In this document: piece after piece, positions 49,910 through 59,815 of the stretch
Layout of the letters: every line of letters starts with the position of its first letter
How positions within the stretch are numbered: position 1 is the stretch's first letter
NCBI GenBank assembly: GCA_021790815.1
Contig: JAJYFT010000003.1
Location: 20,409 to 84,408, forward strand
From: Actinomycetes bacterium
GTDB taxonomy: Bacteria; Actinomycetota; Acidimicrobiia; Acidimicrobiales; JABEUL01
Reading direction: 5' to 3'
DNA: 64,000 nt
Position numbers and translations under genes: made by a program
The notes under the pieces: model-generated
What the model saw: the letters and a program-made list of their open reading frames with translations, nothing else
What the model was told of the DNA's origin: nothing
Databases searched by the model: none

Positions 49910-52900
49910 TTACAAACTCCTCTCAACCAAATGTCTGTCATCGTCATCTGATCCTCGTTCCGGACGGCTAATGTCAATTCCAAGCTCTTCAGCTGTTCTA
50001 AATACTTCATCATCAAAATCACGCATTTGTATTTGCTCGCCAGTAGTTGAAAGTACTTCAACGTCAATACACAACGACTGCATCTCTTTAATCAAAACTT
50101 TAAAGCTTTCTGGTATGCCAGGCTCTGGTATATTTTCACCTTTAACGATTGCTTCGTAAACCTTGACGCGTCCGAGTACATCGTCAGATTTAATCGTCAA
50201 GAGTTCCTGTAAAGCATAAGCGGCACCATAAGCTTCAAGTGCCCAGACTTCCATTTCACCAAACCTTTGACCACCAAACTGCGCTTTACCGCCTAAAGGT
50301 TGTTGGGTAATCATGGAGTATGGGCCAGTTGAACGAGCATGAATCTTATCATCAACTAAGTGAGCTAATTTAAGCATGTAGACGTATCCGACACTAATTC
50401 TATTGTCATACGGTTCACCAGTTCGTCCGTTATAAAGAACTGTCTTTCCATCAGTACCAATAAGCTTTTCTCCATCTACACCATCAGATTTAAGATGTTC
50501 AAAAACTTTCTTAATGGTTGGATGTCTTCCAGCTTCATCATCTTCATCCCAGTGTGCCCCATCGAAAACTGGAGTTGATATCCATGTTTCAGGTTCTGTT
50601 TTGGGACGAGTCTTCTTCAAGTTAACTATCTCTGAATGACCTCTCTTATGGCCGTCGCCTTCCCATCCATATCTGGCCGCATATCCGAGGTGTGATTCAA
50701 GGACCTGTCCGACATTCATTCGGCTTGGAACACCAAGTGGGTTTAGAATTATGTCAACTTGAGTACCATCAGCTAAATACGGCATATCTTCAACAGGAAG
50801 AATCTTTGAAATTACGCCCTTGTTCCCGTGCCGACCTGCCAACTTGTCACCTTCTGAGATTTTTCTCTTTTGTGCGACATACACTCTAACTAGTTGATTT
50901 ACTCCAGGAGGTAGTTCGTGAGAATCTTCTCTTGAAAATAGTCTGACGTCTATGACGGTTCCAGACTCTCCGTGAGGCACTTTCATTGAAGTGTCTCTAA
51001 CATCTCTGGCTTTTTCACCAAATATAGCTCGCAGAAGCCTCTCTTCTGGAGTTAGTTCTGTCTCACCCTTTGGTGTCACCTTTCCTACTAAGATATCACC
51101 TGCATCTACTTCCGCCCCGATTCTAATAATCCCTCGTTCATCTAAATCTGCAAGGATATCCTCTGAAAGGTTTGGAATGTCACGAGTTATCTCTTCAGTT
51201 CCAAGTTTTGTATCACGGGCATCGACTTCATGTTCTTCAATGTGAATTGAGGTCAAGACATCATCTTTGACTAATCTTTCAGAGATAATAATTGCATCTT
51301 CATAGTTGTAGCCTTCCCATGGCATAAAAGCCACCAAAAGATTTTTACCAAGACCAAGTTCGCTACCGTGAACTGCGGGACCATCGGCTAGAGGATCGCC
51401 AGATACGACGTGATCACCTTCATTAACAACAACTTTATAGTTGACACAGGTATTTTGATTTGATCGTTCGAATTTTTGAAGCGAATAAACTTTCCTGCTA
51501 CCTAGTATTTGACCGCTATGGCCTTTCTGTCCAGGTTCATAGTCGACGACCACGTGGCTCCCAGAAACTTCAGCCACGATTCCTTTACCTTCGGCAATCA
51601 CAACTTCACCAGCATCTATTGCTGCCCTCTCTTCAATGCCTGTACCAATAAATGGTGCTTCAGGAATTAGGAGCGGGACGGCCTGCTTCTGCATGTTTGC
51701 ACCCATTAGAGCTCTGTTTGCGTCATCATGCTCGACAAAAGGTATAAGGGCGGTTGATACTGAAAGAATTTGTTTCGGGCTGACGTCTATTAGGTCGACA
51801 TCTTTCCCAGGTATATAATCAATCTCACTAGTTGATCCATAAGAAGTTGAAACAGCTCCAACTCTTACACCCGCACCTTGAGGTCCACGCCTAACTAATA
51901 CTTTCTCTTCAGCAAAATACCCATTCTCGTCGAGCGGAGCATTCGCCTGAGCGATAACGTACTCTTCTTCCTCGTCAGCTGCCAACCATTTAATGTCGGT
52001 TGTTACTTTACCATCAACAACTTTTCTGTAGGGAGTCTCAATAAAACCGTATTCGTTGACTTTAGCGTAAGTAGCCAAGGCACCAATTAGACCAATATTA
52101 GGACCTTCCGGCGTTTCAATCGGACACATGCGACCGTAGTGAGATGAGTGAACGTCTCTTACCTCAAAACCAGCACGCTCTCTTGAAAGTCCACCTGGGC
52201 CCAATGCCGAAAGTCTTCTTTTGTGAGCCAACCCAGATAAGGGGTTGTGCTGATCCATGAATTGGCTTAACTGGCTGGTTCCAAAAAACTCTTTTATAGA
52301 TGCAACTACTGGACGAACGTTAATCAAAGATTGTGGAGTAACTGCTTCTACGTCTTGGGTAGTCATTCTTTCTCTGACTACTCTTTCCATTCTAGAAAGC
52401 CCGACCCTTACCTGATTCTGAATCAACTCTCCGACACTTCTAATTCTTCTATTAGCAAAATGGTCTTGATCGTCGAGTCTGTACCCAGATTCTCCGTTTG
52501 CAAGATGGAGCATGTAAGTCGCCGTTGCCAAAACCTCACTCGGAGATAATGCCGTTTGCCCATCTTTAGGTTTTTCAAGTTTTACCCCTAAAATTGATGA
52601 TATTTTGTCTATTTCAGGACCAAGTTTCCTGCTTAATTTATAACGACCAACCCGGGTTAAATCATAACGTTTCGACTGAAAAAATCCATTTTCTAAATAG
52701 AATCGCGCAGCTTCAACTGAAGGAGGCTCACCTGGGCGAGCTCGTCTATAAATTTCAAGCATCGCGTCTTCCCGAGTCTGGAAAGAGTTCTTCTCTTTCT
52801 CCCACTGAGCAGATAGAAAGTCAAAATGCCTTACAAACTTATCCAAAAATGCCGGATCATCAAATCCCAAAGCCTTAACAAGAGTAAAAAGTGATACTCT

Positions 52901-53473
52901 TCTTTTTCTTGCAACTCTTGCCCCAGCGTTCAAATCCTTTGACTGACGACTTTCCAAGTCAAACTCAATCCATTCACCCCTATAAGGGTGAATCGTTGCA
53001 GTGACTATAGTCTTGAGTTCCTTACCAGGTTGAAAGAGTACCCCAGGTGATCGAACAAGCTGACTTACTACCACTCTTTCAGTCCCATTTATTATAAAAG
53101 TACCTTTTTCGGTCATCATAGGGAAGTCCCCCATGAATACCGTTTGCTCTTTAATCTCACCCGTCAAGGCGTTCATAAACCTAGCGCGAACAAAGATTGG
53201 AGCGGCATACGTCATGTCCTTCTCTTTGCATTCCTCCATCGAATACTTTGGAGGTGGCCGTAAATCAGGGTCATTTGGATCAAACTCAAGATCAAGCCTT
53301 AGATTTCCACTGAAATCTTCAATAGGGCTTATGTCTTTGAATGTGTCGGCTAACCCGGTTTCCAAAAACCACCGAAACGAATCTTGCTGCACTGCAAGCA
53401 AGTTCGACAATGGTTGTACTTCATTTATGTTGGCAAAAGAAAAACGATGCCTTTTATTAGACCGATTGGTCAC
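49910..53473 (-). CDS. rpoB: RNA polymerase beta subunit
   Basis: 1187 residues, full length. The rifampicin pocket reads [31 protein letters not shown]: the key D, H, R and S positions are the sensitive form, with H for N and A for T at two flanking sites relative to mycobacteria. The C-terminal [31 protein letters not shown] is intact. The GTG start has GGAGG upstream and overlaps the preceding small ORF by 4 bases (GTGA). Confidence 0.98.
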   Translation of the reverse strand: MTNRSNKRHRFSFANINEVQPLSNLLAVQQDSFRWFLETGLADTFKDISPIEDFSGNLRLDLEFDPNDPDLRPPPKYSMEECKEKDMTYAAPIFVRARFMNALTGEIKEQTVFMGDFPMMTEKGTFIINGTERVVVSQLVRSPGVLFQPGKELKTIVTATIHPYRGEWIEFDLESRQSKDLNAGARVARKRRVSLFTLVKALGFDDPAFLDKFVRHFDFLSAQWEKEKNSFQTREDAMLEIYRRARPGEPPSVEAARFYLENGFFQSKRYDLTRVGRYKLSRKLGPEIDKISSILGVKLEKPKDGQTALSPSEVLATATYMLHLANGESGYRLDDQDHFANRRIRSVGELIQNQVRVGLSRMERVVRERMTTQDVEAVTPQSLINVRPVVASIKEFFGTSQLSQFMDQHNPLSGLAHKRRLSALGPGGLSRERAGFEVRDVHSSHYGRMCPIETPEGPNIGLIGALATYAKVNEYGFIETPYRKVVDGKVTTDIKWLAADEEEEYVIAQANAPLDENGYFAEEKVLVRRGPQGAGVRVGAVSTSYGSTSEIDYIPGKDVDLIDVSPKQILSVSTALIPFVEHDDANRALMGANMQKQAVPLLIPEAPFIGTGIEERAAIDAGEVVIAEGKGIVAEVSGSHVVVDYEPGQKGHSGQILGSRKVYSLQKFERSNQNTCVNYKVVVNEGDHVVSGDPLADGPAVHGSELGLGKNLLVAFMPWEGYNYEDAIIISERLVKDDVLTSIHIEEHEVDARDTKLGTEEITRDIPNLSEDILADLDERGIIRIGAEVDAGDILVGKVTPKGETELTPEERLLRAIFGEKARDVRDTSMKVPHGESGTVIDVRLFSREDSHELPPGVNQLVRVYVAQKRKISEGDKLAGRHGNKGVISKILPVEDMPYLADGTQVDIILNPLGVPSRMNVGQVLESHLGYAARYGWEGDGHKRGHSEIVNLKKTRPKTEPETWISTPVFDGAHWDEDDEAGRHPTIKKVFEHLKSDGVDGEKLIGTDGKTVLYNGRTGEPYDNRISVGYVYMLKLAHLVDDKIHARSTGPYSMITQQPLGGKAQFGGQRFGEMEVWALEAYGAAYALQELLTIKSDDVLGRVKVYEAIVKGENIPEPGIPESFKVLIKEMQSLCIDVEVLSTTGEQIQMRDFDDEVFRTAEELGIDISRPERGSDDDDRHLVERSL

Positions 53474-53823
53474 AAAATCCTCCGATTGCTAGAGAAGAAA
53501 CTGTCGTTCATTGATATGTCATGAGACGCAAGAGCTTTAGTTGAAACAGAAAAAAGGGCAGGCGCGGGCACGACATCATTTATCTTACACGATTTTCCGC
53601 GCGCATATTCAATTTTGCACATTTTGGCCCCTAAAAACTCAAATGTAGTGGAAATCTTCAAATCCACAACACCTTTATCAAAGGCTATCGCGGTCAAATC
53701 GCTGTCTCCATATTCCATATGGCTACACTTCCTGCAACTACCTATCGTATTGCCAGGATGCGACTTGCAATTTTTGCCAATGTGCAATACTTTGACGGTA
53801 TTACTTAATTTGCTAATTGTCAA
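53470..53823 (-). CDS. Unrecognised small ORF between rplL and rpoB
   Basis: 117 residues, no family recognised. It fills the 370-base space between rplL and rpoB. Support for a real gene: AGAGG four bases before the TTG start, an uninterrupted frame, and a 4-base GTGA overlap with the rpoB start. Features are five cysteines (C19, C30, C33, C69, C79), one a CRKC pair, and no membrane segment. A start at the internal ATG (HMEYGD) is also possible. Against it: a non-ATG start and no known gene here in most bacteria; the DNA could instead be an rpoB leader. Confidence 0.4.
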   Translation of the reverse strand: MTISKLSNTVKVLHIGKNCKSHPGNTIGSCRKCSHMEYGDSDLTAIAFDKGVVDLKISTTFEFLGAKMCKIEYARGKSCKINDVVPAPALFSVSTKALASHDISMNDSFFSSNRRIL

Positions 53824-53846
53824 GTATCCTCTCAGGTAATTATTCC

Positions 53847-54239
53847 TTACTTGAGTTCTACAACAGCACCAGCAGCCTCTAATGCTGCTTTTGCTTTTTC
53901 TGCATCAGCTTTTGAGACTTTTTCTAGTACTGGCTTTGGTGCAGCATCTACCAGGTCTTTTGCTTCTTTCAATCCTAAACTCGTCAATGAACGAACTTCT
54001 TTAATAACTTGGATTTTTTTATCGCCTGCGCTACTTAAAACAACATCAAATTCATCTTGCTCTTCTTCTTGAGCAGCGTCACCACCTCCCTGTGCGGGTG
54101 CGGCTGCCACTGCTACAGGAGCCGCTGCCGTTACTCCAAACTTGTCCTCAAACTCCTTGAGAAGTTCGCTCAGTCTCAAAACACTCATGTTAGAGATAGC
54201 ATCCAATATTTCTTCATTTGTTAGTTCGGTTGTTGCCAC
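53847..54239 (-). CDS. rplL: 50S ribosomal protein L7/L12
   Basis: 130 residues: N-terminal dimer domain ([31 protein letters not shown]), an Ala/Gly hinge ([17 protein letters not shown]) and the C-terminal factor-binding domain ([28 protein letters not shown]). It forms the stalk with L10, encoded 36 bases upstream. Confidence 0.98.
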   Translation of the reverse strand: MATTELTNEEILDAISNMSVLRLSELLKEFEDKFGVTAAAPVAVAAAPAQGGGDAAQEEEQDEFDVVLSSAGDKKIQVIKEVRSLTSLGLKEAKDLVDAAPKPVLEKVSKADAEKAKAALEAAGAVVELK

Positions 54240-54275
54240 CGTTTCTCCTTTTCTTTTTTAAATTATTTAAACTGT

Positions 54276-54815
54276 TTAGTTATTCTTATCGATTAAAGCT
54301 TTTAGACCATATGCAAAACTACGAGGTAACGCCTCAAAAAGGCCTGCCAAGTTAGTTAGGGGTGCTTGGAACGCACCTGCTAAACGCGCTAGCAACTCTT
54401 CTCGAGAAGCAAGTTCCGCCAACGCCAAAGCTTCTTTTTGAGTGATTGCATTTCCATCTAAAATTCCACCCTTTAAGATCAGACTGGGATTAGATTTTGC
54501 AAACTCTTTAAGAACTTTAGCGACCGAAACGACATCACCGTCAACGAATGCAATTGCAGTCGGTCCTGTCAAAAGTGAGTCTAAACCTTCATAGTCATTA
54601 GCATCTACCGCTCGCTTCACAAGTGTATTCTTGAAAACCTTGTAGTGCCCACCTGCTTTGCTCAAATCACGTCGCAATTGAGATATTTCAGCAACAGTGA
54701 GACCCCTATATTCAGTAAAGAGTGCTGCGCTTGAATTACTCAATCGTTCAGATATTTCAGCAACTTGTGTTACTTTCTCTTGTTTTGGCTCACCCAATTT
54801 TATCTCCTTAAACAC
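54276..54815 (-). CDS. rplJ: 50S ribosomal protein L10
   Basis: 179 residues with ALFTEYRGLTVAEISQLRRDLSKAGGHYKVFKNTLVKRA and the C-terminal helix that binds L12 dimers (LAGLFEALPRSFAYGLKALID). The leader upstream looks like an L10-binding autoregulatory site. Confidence 0.97.
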   Translation of the reverse strand: MFKEIKLGEPKQEKVTQVAEISERLSNSSAALFTEYRGLTVAEISQLRRDLSKAGGHYKVFKNTLVKRAVDANDYEGLDSLLTGPTAIAFVDGDVVSVAKVLKEFAKSNPSLILKGGILDGNAITQKEALALAELASREELLARLAGAFQAPLTNLAGLFEALPRSFAYGLKALIDKNN

Positions 54816-54824
54816 TTATTTTCA

Positions 54825-54926
54825 GTAAAAGCCAGGAGAACGCACAATAAATGTACTCGATTCTGAACCTACTCTGGCAGAAATATCTATTACGCATAAA
54901 CTGCACCAGAGGTCTCCGGCTTCTAA
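54825..54926 (-). promoter_or_regulatory. L10-type ribosomal protein leader of rplJ
   Basis: The minus-strand RNA reads AGCCGGAGACCTCTGGTGCAG ... TTTCTGCCAGAGTAGG ... TTCTCCTGGCTTTTACTG. CTCTGG pairs with CCAGAG, and the GGAGACC and GTGC parts recall the bacterial L10 leader (RF00557-like). L10-L12 binding here would lower rplJ-rplL expression. Match is by eye only. Confidence 0.6.
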
Positions 54927-54958
54927 ACTATTTTACACTAATTTTGAACTACCTTAAA

Positions 54959-55684
54959 CTAAGCGGTTTGTTCAAGCTCCTCATCAGTTAATCTAACTTT
55001 ATTAGGATCAATCTTCACACCAGGACCCATTGTTGACGAAACTACAACGGATCTGATGTATTTGCCTTTTGCGGCGGCGGGTTTCACTCTTAACAGTTCG
55101 TCTAGGGCTGCCTTAAAATTTTCCAATATTGAATGATTTGAAAACGATACTTTACCTATTGGAAGATGAATATTGCCTACTTTGTCCGTTCTATACTCAA
55201 CTCGACCCGATTTAAACTCTACGACTGCCTTTCCAACATCTGTGGTTACTGTTCCTGTCTTCGGGTTTGGCATCAAACCTCTAGGTCCTAATATCGGTCC
55301 CAACTTTCCAACTTGAACCATTAGATCAGGAGTCGCAATAGCGACGTCAAAATCCATAAAACCTTCATCTTTTACCCTTGCGACGAGATCGTCTGCCCCT
55401 ACCACATCCGCTCCAGCTTGCTTTGCTTCTTGAGCAGCGTCACCAGCAGCAAAAACTGCAACTTTTCTTGTTCGGCCAGTGCCAGAGGGCAAAGAAAGGG
55501 TCCCTCTTAACATTTGATCTGCTCTGCGTGGGTCAACACCTAGCCTTACCGCCAAATCAACTGTCTCATCGAATTTAGCTACACCAAGGCTTTTAATAAG
55601 CTCTATGGCTTCAGCTGGGGCATGAAGGTGTTGCTTATCATAACGCTTTTCTGCATCTTCTAATCTTTTACCGTAATTACTCAA
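54959..55684 (-). CDS. rplA: 50S ribosomal protein L1
   Basis: 241 residues with [47 protein letters not shown] and the signature [22 protein letters not shown]. It forms the L1 stalk. It lies five bases after rplK. Confidence 0.98.
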   Translation of the reverse strand: MSNYGKRLEDAEKRYDKQHLHAPAEAIELIKSLGVAKFDETVDLAVRLGVDPRRADQMLRGTLSLPSGTGRTRKVAVFAAGDAAQEAKQAGADVVGADDLVARVKDEGFMDFDVAIATPDLMVQVGKLGPILGPRGLMPNPKTGTVTTDVGKAVVEFKSGRVEYRTDKVGNIHLPIGKVSFSNHSILENFKAALDELLRVKPAAAKGKYIRSVVVSSTMGPGVKIDPNKVRLTDEELEQTA

Positions 55685-55689
55685 CTCTA

Positions 55690-56118
55690 TTACCCCGCAA
55701 CACTAATGCCCATTGATTGAGCGGTTCCAATTACTTGTTTTTTAGCAGCCTCAAGATCATTTGCATTGAGATCAGGTAGCTTAAGTGATGCTATTTCTTC
55801 AACTTGTGCATTCGTGACCGATCCAGCATTAGTTCGACCAGTCGTTGCAGATCCTTTTTCAATTCCAGCAGCTTGACGCAGCAGAACTGGAGTTGGTGGA
55901 GTCTTTAAAATAAACGTAAAGCTCTTATCGTCATAGATTGAAATTTCAACCGGTATAGTTGTACCTTTTTGGTTTTCAGTTGCCGCATTGTACTGCTTAC
56001 AAAACTCCATAGTTTGAACACCATGGGGGCCAAGTGCAGTACCAACGGGTGGTGCAGGCGTTGCCTGCCCAGCTGGAAGTTGAATTTTAACGACTGCTGT
56101 TACTCTTCGTTTTGCCAT
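55690..56118 (-). CDS. rplK: 50S ribosomal protein L11
   Basis: 142 residues with [36 protein letters not shown] and the C-terminal rRNA-binding [20 protein letters not shown]. It is part of the GTPase-associated centre. A 146-base gap to nusG includes a TATAAT-like box but no good -35. Confidence 0.98.
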   Translation of the reverse strand: MAKRRVTAVVKIQLPAGQATPAPPVGTALGPHGVQTMEFCKQYNAATENQKGTTIPVEISIYDDKSFTFILKTPPTPVLLRQAAGIEKGSATTGRTNAGSVTNAQVEEIASLKLPDLNANDLEAAKKQVIGTAQSMGISVAG

Positions 56119-56264
56119 TTCTTTAATCCTTGTTAATTAGCGAAAATATTTGCTATTCGGAGACACTATTATATGTCAATTTTGAACTGCATATTTCATG
56201 TCGCCCCTTTCGTAACATATCACCTGAGATAAATTACAATTATAAGTGCGTCATTTATGTTATT

Positions 56265-56900
56265 TTAAAGCTTTGAAACTTGACCAAACTCAAGTTCGAC
56301 TGGTGTCTCTCGACCAAATATATTCACCAAGACCTTGACTTTTAATTGATCTTCACTAATTTCTGCTATTTGACCTGAAAAATCGGCGAAAGGTCCTTCT
56401 TTAACCCTGACAGTTTCTCCGATATCATACTCGAGCTTCGGCTTTGATCGTTTAGAGGGCTCTTGACCATCAATTCTAATTTGAAGAATTGTCTCTACTT
56501 CACGCCTAGACAAAGGAGTTGGAAGATTTCCTGCCCCAACAAAACCAGTAACTCCCGGTGTTCCTCGGATGACTGCAAATGCCTCATTATCTCTTTCACA
56601 CCTGGTAAGCAAGTATCCTGGGAAAACTTTTTTCGATGAAATCGATTTTTTCCCACTCTTAAATTCAACTACGTCTTCCATTGGTATTACTACTTCGTGA
56701 ATTTTATCTTCCATGTGAAGCGAAACAAGCCTATTCTCAAGATTTGATTTGACTTTTTTTTCGTATCCGGCGTACGTATGTACTACATACCAATGTCCTG
56801 GAAGGTCAAAAGGACTAGAAGCTTTTGGGATCTCCTCCTCATTATATTCATCGTGATCAATATCACCTTCGAAACTCTCTTCGACGTTATCTACGTCCAT
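56265..56900 (-). CDS. nusG: Transcription antitermination factor NusG
   Basis: 211 residues from the ATG at 56900, which has GGGAG five bases upstream; the ORF-track start (56966) would overlap secE by 53 bases. An acidic N-terminal extension ([24 protein letters not shown]) precedes the NGN domain ([22 protein letters not shown]). The KOW domain is [18 protein letters not shown]. It binds RNA polymerase and S10. The acidic extension is seen in other actinobacterial NusG proteins. Confidence 0.95.
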   Translation of the reverse strand: MDVDNVEESFEGDIDHDEYNEEEIPKASSPFDLPGHWYVVHTYAGYEKKVKSNLENRLVSLHMEDKIHEVVIPMEDVVEFKSGKKSISSKKVFPGYLLTRCERDNEAFAVIRGTPGVTGFVGAGNLPTPLSRREVETILQIRIDGQEPSKRSKPKLEYDIGETVRVKEGPFADFSGQIAEISEDQLKVKVLVNIFGRETPVELEFGQVSKL

Positions 56901-56913
56901 CAATACTCCCATA

Positions 56914-57231
56914 TCAGGTCTTAAATAAGAATGCAACAGCTTTTGTACACCCATAGTCAATGCCAAAAACTAAACCACCGATCAGCACTAGTGTCAAAAT
57001 TACAACGGTTGAATAGTTTGTCACTTCTTCACGGTTTGGCCAGGCAACTTTACGAAGTTCTGCTCTTACTTCACTTAAAAATATAGATAAACGCTGAAAG
57101 ATATTGCCCTTTTTTTCACTCTCAGGGCGATTCTGTAGAGTTTTAGGTGCTTTAGCTTGAGGAGCGACCGGCTCACCTTCGCTGTCAACAGCTCCTACTC
57201 TTTGCATTAATCTTTTTTGTTCTCGATTCAT
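56914..57231 (-). CDS. secE: Protein translocase subunit SecE
   Basis: 105 residues. A charged N-terminal region leads to the SecE motif [27 protein letters not shown] and one membrane helix ([18 protein letters not shown]). It stabilises SecY. It is followed by nusG, as is standard. Confidence 0.95.
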   Translation of the reverse strand: MNREQKRLMQRVGAVDSEGEPVAPQAKAPKTLQNRPESEKKGNIFQRLSIFLSEVRAELRKVAWPNREEVTNYSTVVILTLVLIGGLVFGIDYGCTKAVAFLFKT

Positions 57232-57272
57232 ATTTTCCTCTTATGCAAATTACCTATATCGATCTTTTAAGC

Positions 57273-57344
57273 AGGGCAGAAGGGACTCGAACCCCCAACC
57301 GTCGGTTTTGGAGACCGGTGCTCTACCAATTGAGCTACTGCCCT
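57273..57344 (-). tRNA. tRNA-Trp (anticodon CCA)
   Basis: 72-base cloverleaf: acceptor AGGGCAG/CTGCCCT, anticodon loop CTCCAAA (CCA) and T arm GGGGG-TTCGAGT-CCCTT. CCA is not encoded. It sits just before secE, the usual place for tRNA-Trp in actinobacteria. Confidence 0.97.
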
Positions 57345-57473
57345 TGGATGGGTTACATCGAATACCATCTGCTAAGCATTGCTATCAAAACAGTTTATAG
57401 GCATTACTTACTAACCATTGTAACGCAAAATTACGTGTACCATCAGTAAATTTTCATACTGAAGCAAACAATG

Positions 57474-57830
57474 CTAAATATTTGCAGTTTTTCTTATAAT
57501 TTTAGGTAGTACTTTTGACACTACTGCAGCACTTATCGATAGAAAAATAATAGCCACTCCAGCAAACCCAATCGCTAAATTCTTCTTTGTTTCATTCAAC
57601 TGATCTCGATGAACAGTCTCTTCGATTAATTCTAGCGTTCTAATTAAATTTTCGTTGTTGAGATGCAAATCGTTGGCTTCGATCTTTTTCATCATCCGAA
57701 TTAACCCTCTATACTGGGCCAACTCTGCCTGACACCGTATGCAAGTCGATAGGTGGCGAGATGCACGACCTTTTATCACGTCATCATCCGCAATTTTGGG
57801 CAAATTTGAGACTACTTGGCTACAGTTCAT
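57474..57830 (-). CDS. Anti-sigma factor, zinc-finger type, membrane-anchored
   Basis: 118 residues from the ATG at 57830, which overlaps the sigma stop as ATGA; the ORF track begins 19 codons earlier. The zinc motif is HLSTCIRC (H-x3-C-x2-C). One membrane helix lies near the C-terminus (LAIGFAGVAIIFLSISAAVVSKV) with a short outside end (IIRKTANI). It likely holds the adjacent ECF sigma at the membrane until a signal arrives; the short outer part suggests regulation by cleavage or redox rather than by ligand binding. Confidence 0.85.
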   Translation of the reverse strand: MNCSQVVSNLPKIADDDVIKGRASRHLSTCIRCQAELAQYRGLIRMMKKIEANDLHLNNENLIRTLELIEETVHRDQLNETKKNLAIGFAGVAIIFLSISAAVVSKVLPKIIRKTANI

Positions 57831-58450
57831 CTCAGTTTTCCATTTTTTGAAGGCTTGCTCTTTGAAAAATACTCTTCCTTTAAACAAGCTCTAGCCCTAT
57901 GAAGTCTCACCTTTGCTGAAGATTTAGTGATTTTGAGCTCTTTGGAAATTGCTTCATGGCTTAGTCCGTAAACGTCCTTCAAAACAATTACAGACCTATA
58001 ATCTGGGGACAAACGAGAAAGTGCCGCGCTTAACCGTTCAACTTCATATGAAAAACTGGCTCTATGCTCAGGATCGTTTGAGATATTTCTGTCTTGAAGT
58101 TCCATAGAATCTCCAAGCTCCTCACAATCATGCTTCCGAGCTTTTTTAATGTAACTAGCTGCACAGTTAACTGTTATGCGAAACATCCAAGTTGAAAAGG
58201 AGGAATCCTTCCTAAATTTGGACAATGATTTAAAAGCACGCAGATATGACTCTTGCACCACGTCCATAGCGTCATCAGCATTCTGAGTTATCCTAAACGC
58301 TAGAGAATAAGTTTTTTGGAAAGTATCTCTCACAAGCAATCCAAAAGCTAAGTGATCACCGTGCTGAGCTCTTTCAATCACCTGAGATTCATCAAAATCT
58401 TCAGTTGTTTCAAAGCTGTCATACCGTTGTAAAGCCGGGTTAACCACCAC
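57827..58450 (-). CDS. ECF-type sigma-70 family sigma factor
   Basis: 207 residues. Region 2 is LAFGLLVRDTFQKTYSLAFRITQNADDAMDVVQESYLRAFKSLSKF with FSTWMFRITVN; region 4 is LSRLSPDYRSVIVLKDVYGLSHEAISKELKITKSSAKVRLHRARACL. Regions 1.1 and 3 are absent, as in ECF sigmas. The GTG start has no strong Shine-Dalgarno. It is coupled to its anti-sigma by a 4-base overlap and sits between rpmG and tRNA-Trp. Target promoters are unknown. Confidence 0.92.
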   Translation of the reverse strand: MVVNPALQRYDSFETTEDFDESQVIERAQHGDHLAFGLLVRDTFQKTYSLAFRITQNADDAMDVVQESYLRAFKSLSKFRKDSSFSTWMFRITVNCAASYIKKARKHDCEELGDSMELQDRNISNDPEHRASFSYEVERLSAALSRLSPDYRSVIVLKDVYGLSHEAISKELKITKSSAKVRLHRARACLKEEYFSKSKPSKNGKLR

Positions 58451-58539
58451 TAATTGTCTCTAGATAGAATGCCTGCACCACGAAGATCTCCTTCAACAAA
58501 AATCTCCCTTATCAGCATTTTTAGTAGTGGTATCAAAAG

Positions 58540-58704
58540 CTATCTAGTCTCTTTGTGAAGAGTATGCTTTTTGTCCCAACGACAGTATTTCTGAATTTCC
58601 ATTCTTTCTCTGTCATTTTGCTTATTCTTCGTTGTAATATAATTTCTTCTTTTGCAGTCTTCACACGCTAAAGTGATCTTAACTCTCTTTTCATTTTTTG
58701 CCAT
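58540..58704 (-). CDS. rpmG: 50S ribosomal protein L33
   Basis: 54 residues, too short for the ORF track: [20 protein letters not shown] at the start and [10 protein letters not shown] at the end. The cysteines C14, C17 and C41 give the C+ pattern with the CRWD variant of the third site. rpmG upstream of secE is the typical order; here sigma/anti-sigma and tRNA-Trp lie between. Confidence 0.94.
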   Translation of the reverse strand: MAKNEKRVKITLACEDCKRRNYITTKNKQNDRERMEIQKYCRWDKKHTLHKETR

Positions 58705-58887
58705 ACTTACCTCGTAAAATGTTATGCGATCCTAAGGTTTTAAGTTTAGTGCACGTACCATTTCCGTTTTTCAATTCTGCTGATTTGTTTAATTGCAAAG
58801 CCTGCAATTCAGCAAATACTCTTTTTAAATTTCATGTCTACCAATAAATTCTCAACCTACAGCCACAGGCTGCATATATCATACTCA

Positions 58888-58920
58888 TTTGCCTCTTTCA
58901 CTACTAACGAAAGAGGCAAA
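58888..58920. terminator. Perfect 12-bp inverted repeat after tRNA-Met
   Basis: TTTGCCTCTTTC, a 9-base loop and GAAAGAGGCAAA. It lies 13 bases beyond the 3' end of the tRNA-Met gene (minus strand), so it probably ends the tRNA transcript, although no U-tract follows. The rest of 58705-58887 shows no gene. Confidence 0.55.
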
Positions 58921-58932
58921 CAATAATTTCTG

Positions 58933-59006
58933 TAGCGGCGGCGGGACTCGAACCCGCGACCACACGATTATGAGCCGTGTGCTCTGACCTACTGAGCTAC
59001 GCCGCC
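58933..59006 (-). tRNA. tRNA-Met (anticodon CAT, elongator type)
   Basis: 74-base cloverleaf with acceptor GGCGGCG/CGCCGCT, anticodon loop CTCATAA and T arm GCGGG-TTCGAGT-CCCGC. The paired first base and the lack of the initiator C-rich stem suggest the elongator; CAT could also be modified to read AUA. Confidence 0.95.
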
Positions 59007-59011
59007 TCCTG

Positions 59012-59084
59012 AGCCCCCTGTCGGAATCGAACCGACGACACCAGCCTTACCATGGCTGTGCTCTGCCTACTGAGCTAAGGGGGC
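59012..59084 (-). tRNA. tRNA-Thr (anticodon GGT)
   Basis: 73-base cloverleaf with acceptor GCCCCCT/AGGGGGC, discriminator U, anticodon loop ATGGTAA (GGT) and T arm GTCGG-TTCGATT-CCGAC. CCA is not encoded. It lies five bases from tRNA-Met, one transcript. Confidence 0.97.
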
Positions 59085-59140
59085 TAAAGATTTATGCCAT
59101 TTCGCTTATTTACAATAATAACCTCATATAGCCTTAAAGT

Positions 59141-59641
59141 GTGAACGTTGTTATACGCCTTTCAGAAATAAGTGATGCTGAATCTATTGCACAAATTTAT
59201 AATAGAGAAGTTTTGGAATCTTTTTCGACATTTGACCTACGACCAAGAACTATAGAAGAACAGTTAGATTTAATGAGAGGACATGGCGGAGCTTACCCGA
59301 TAACGGTTGCCACCATTGAAGATAAAATTGCTGGATTTGCATCACTTTCTCCTTACAAAATCAGACCTGGTTACTCTACAACTGTTGAAAACTCAGTGTA
59401 TGTCGCCAAACAATTCAGGAACCTTAAAATTGGTACTACTTTGCTCGAGGACATTATTCTAAAAGCAAAATTGCACGGTTTTCATACCATCATTGCCAGA
59501 GTAAGCAATCAAAATCTAGCGTCAAGTCGACTCCACGAGACTTGTGGATTTAACCTCGTCGGGATAGAAAAAGAAGTCGGTAGAAAGTTTGGTCGTTGGC
59601 TAGATGTGTCAATATATCAGCTTATGCTTGCATCTGGATAG
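59141..59641 (+). CDS. GNAT acetyltransferase, phosphinothricin/methionine-sulfone type
   Basis: 166 residues. The fold matches the PAT/YncA branch: IRLSEISDAESIAQIYNREV, SFSTFDLRPRTIEE, GFASLSPYK, NSVYVAKQFRNLKIGTTLLE (acetyl-CoA loop), NLASSRLHETCGF and GRKFGRWLDVSIYQLML. Such enzymes acetylate small amino-acid analogues such as methionine sulfoximine. The GTG start has no Shine-Dalgarno, so leaderless translation is possible. It is divergent from the tRNA pair. Confidence 0.88.
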   Translation: MNVVIRLSEISDAESIAQIYNREVLESFSTFDLRPRTIEEQLDLMRGHGGAYPITVATIEDKIAGFASLSPYKIRPGYSTTVENSVYVAKQFRNLKIGTTLLEDIILKAKLHGFHTIIARVSNQNLASSRLHETCGFNLVGIEKEVGRKFGRWLDVSIYQLMLASG

Positions 59642-59768
59642 AAAATAATCAACCAAAAATCGTTCCTTAAAACCATTTCAGATTAATTGCTAAAAACTTT
59701 TTTACTTTATTTTCCAGCAATAAAGCGTCAATATAAATACGGTAGTATCTGCTAAAAGAACTCTCTAC

Positions 59769-59787
59769 CACTGAGGTGATCTCAGTG
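59769..59787. terminator. Hairpin between convergent genes
   Basis: CACTGAG, GTGAT loop and CTCAGTG: perfect 7-bp stem between the ends of the GNAT gene and the MptB-like gene. No U-tract, so a terminator role rests on position. Confidence 0.35.
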
Positions 59788-59815
59788 AACGTGGATGACC
59801 GAAGATAGACTGACA

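Noticed and set aside
56119-56264. TATAAT next to TTGACA upstream of rplK
   Set aside because: The two boxes are adjacent rather than 16-18 bases apart, so they do not form a standard promoter; a promoter may still lie here.
57243-57449. 68-residue plus-strand ORF with RAEGTRTPNRRFWRPVLYQLSYCPW
   Set aside because: It is the reverse translation of tRNA-Trp, another classic false ORF.
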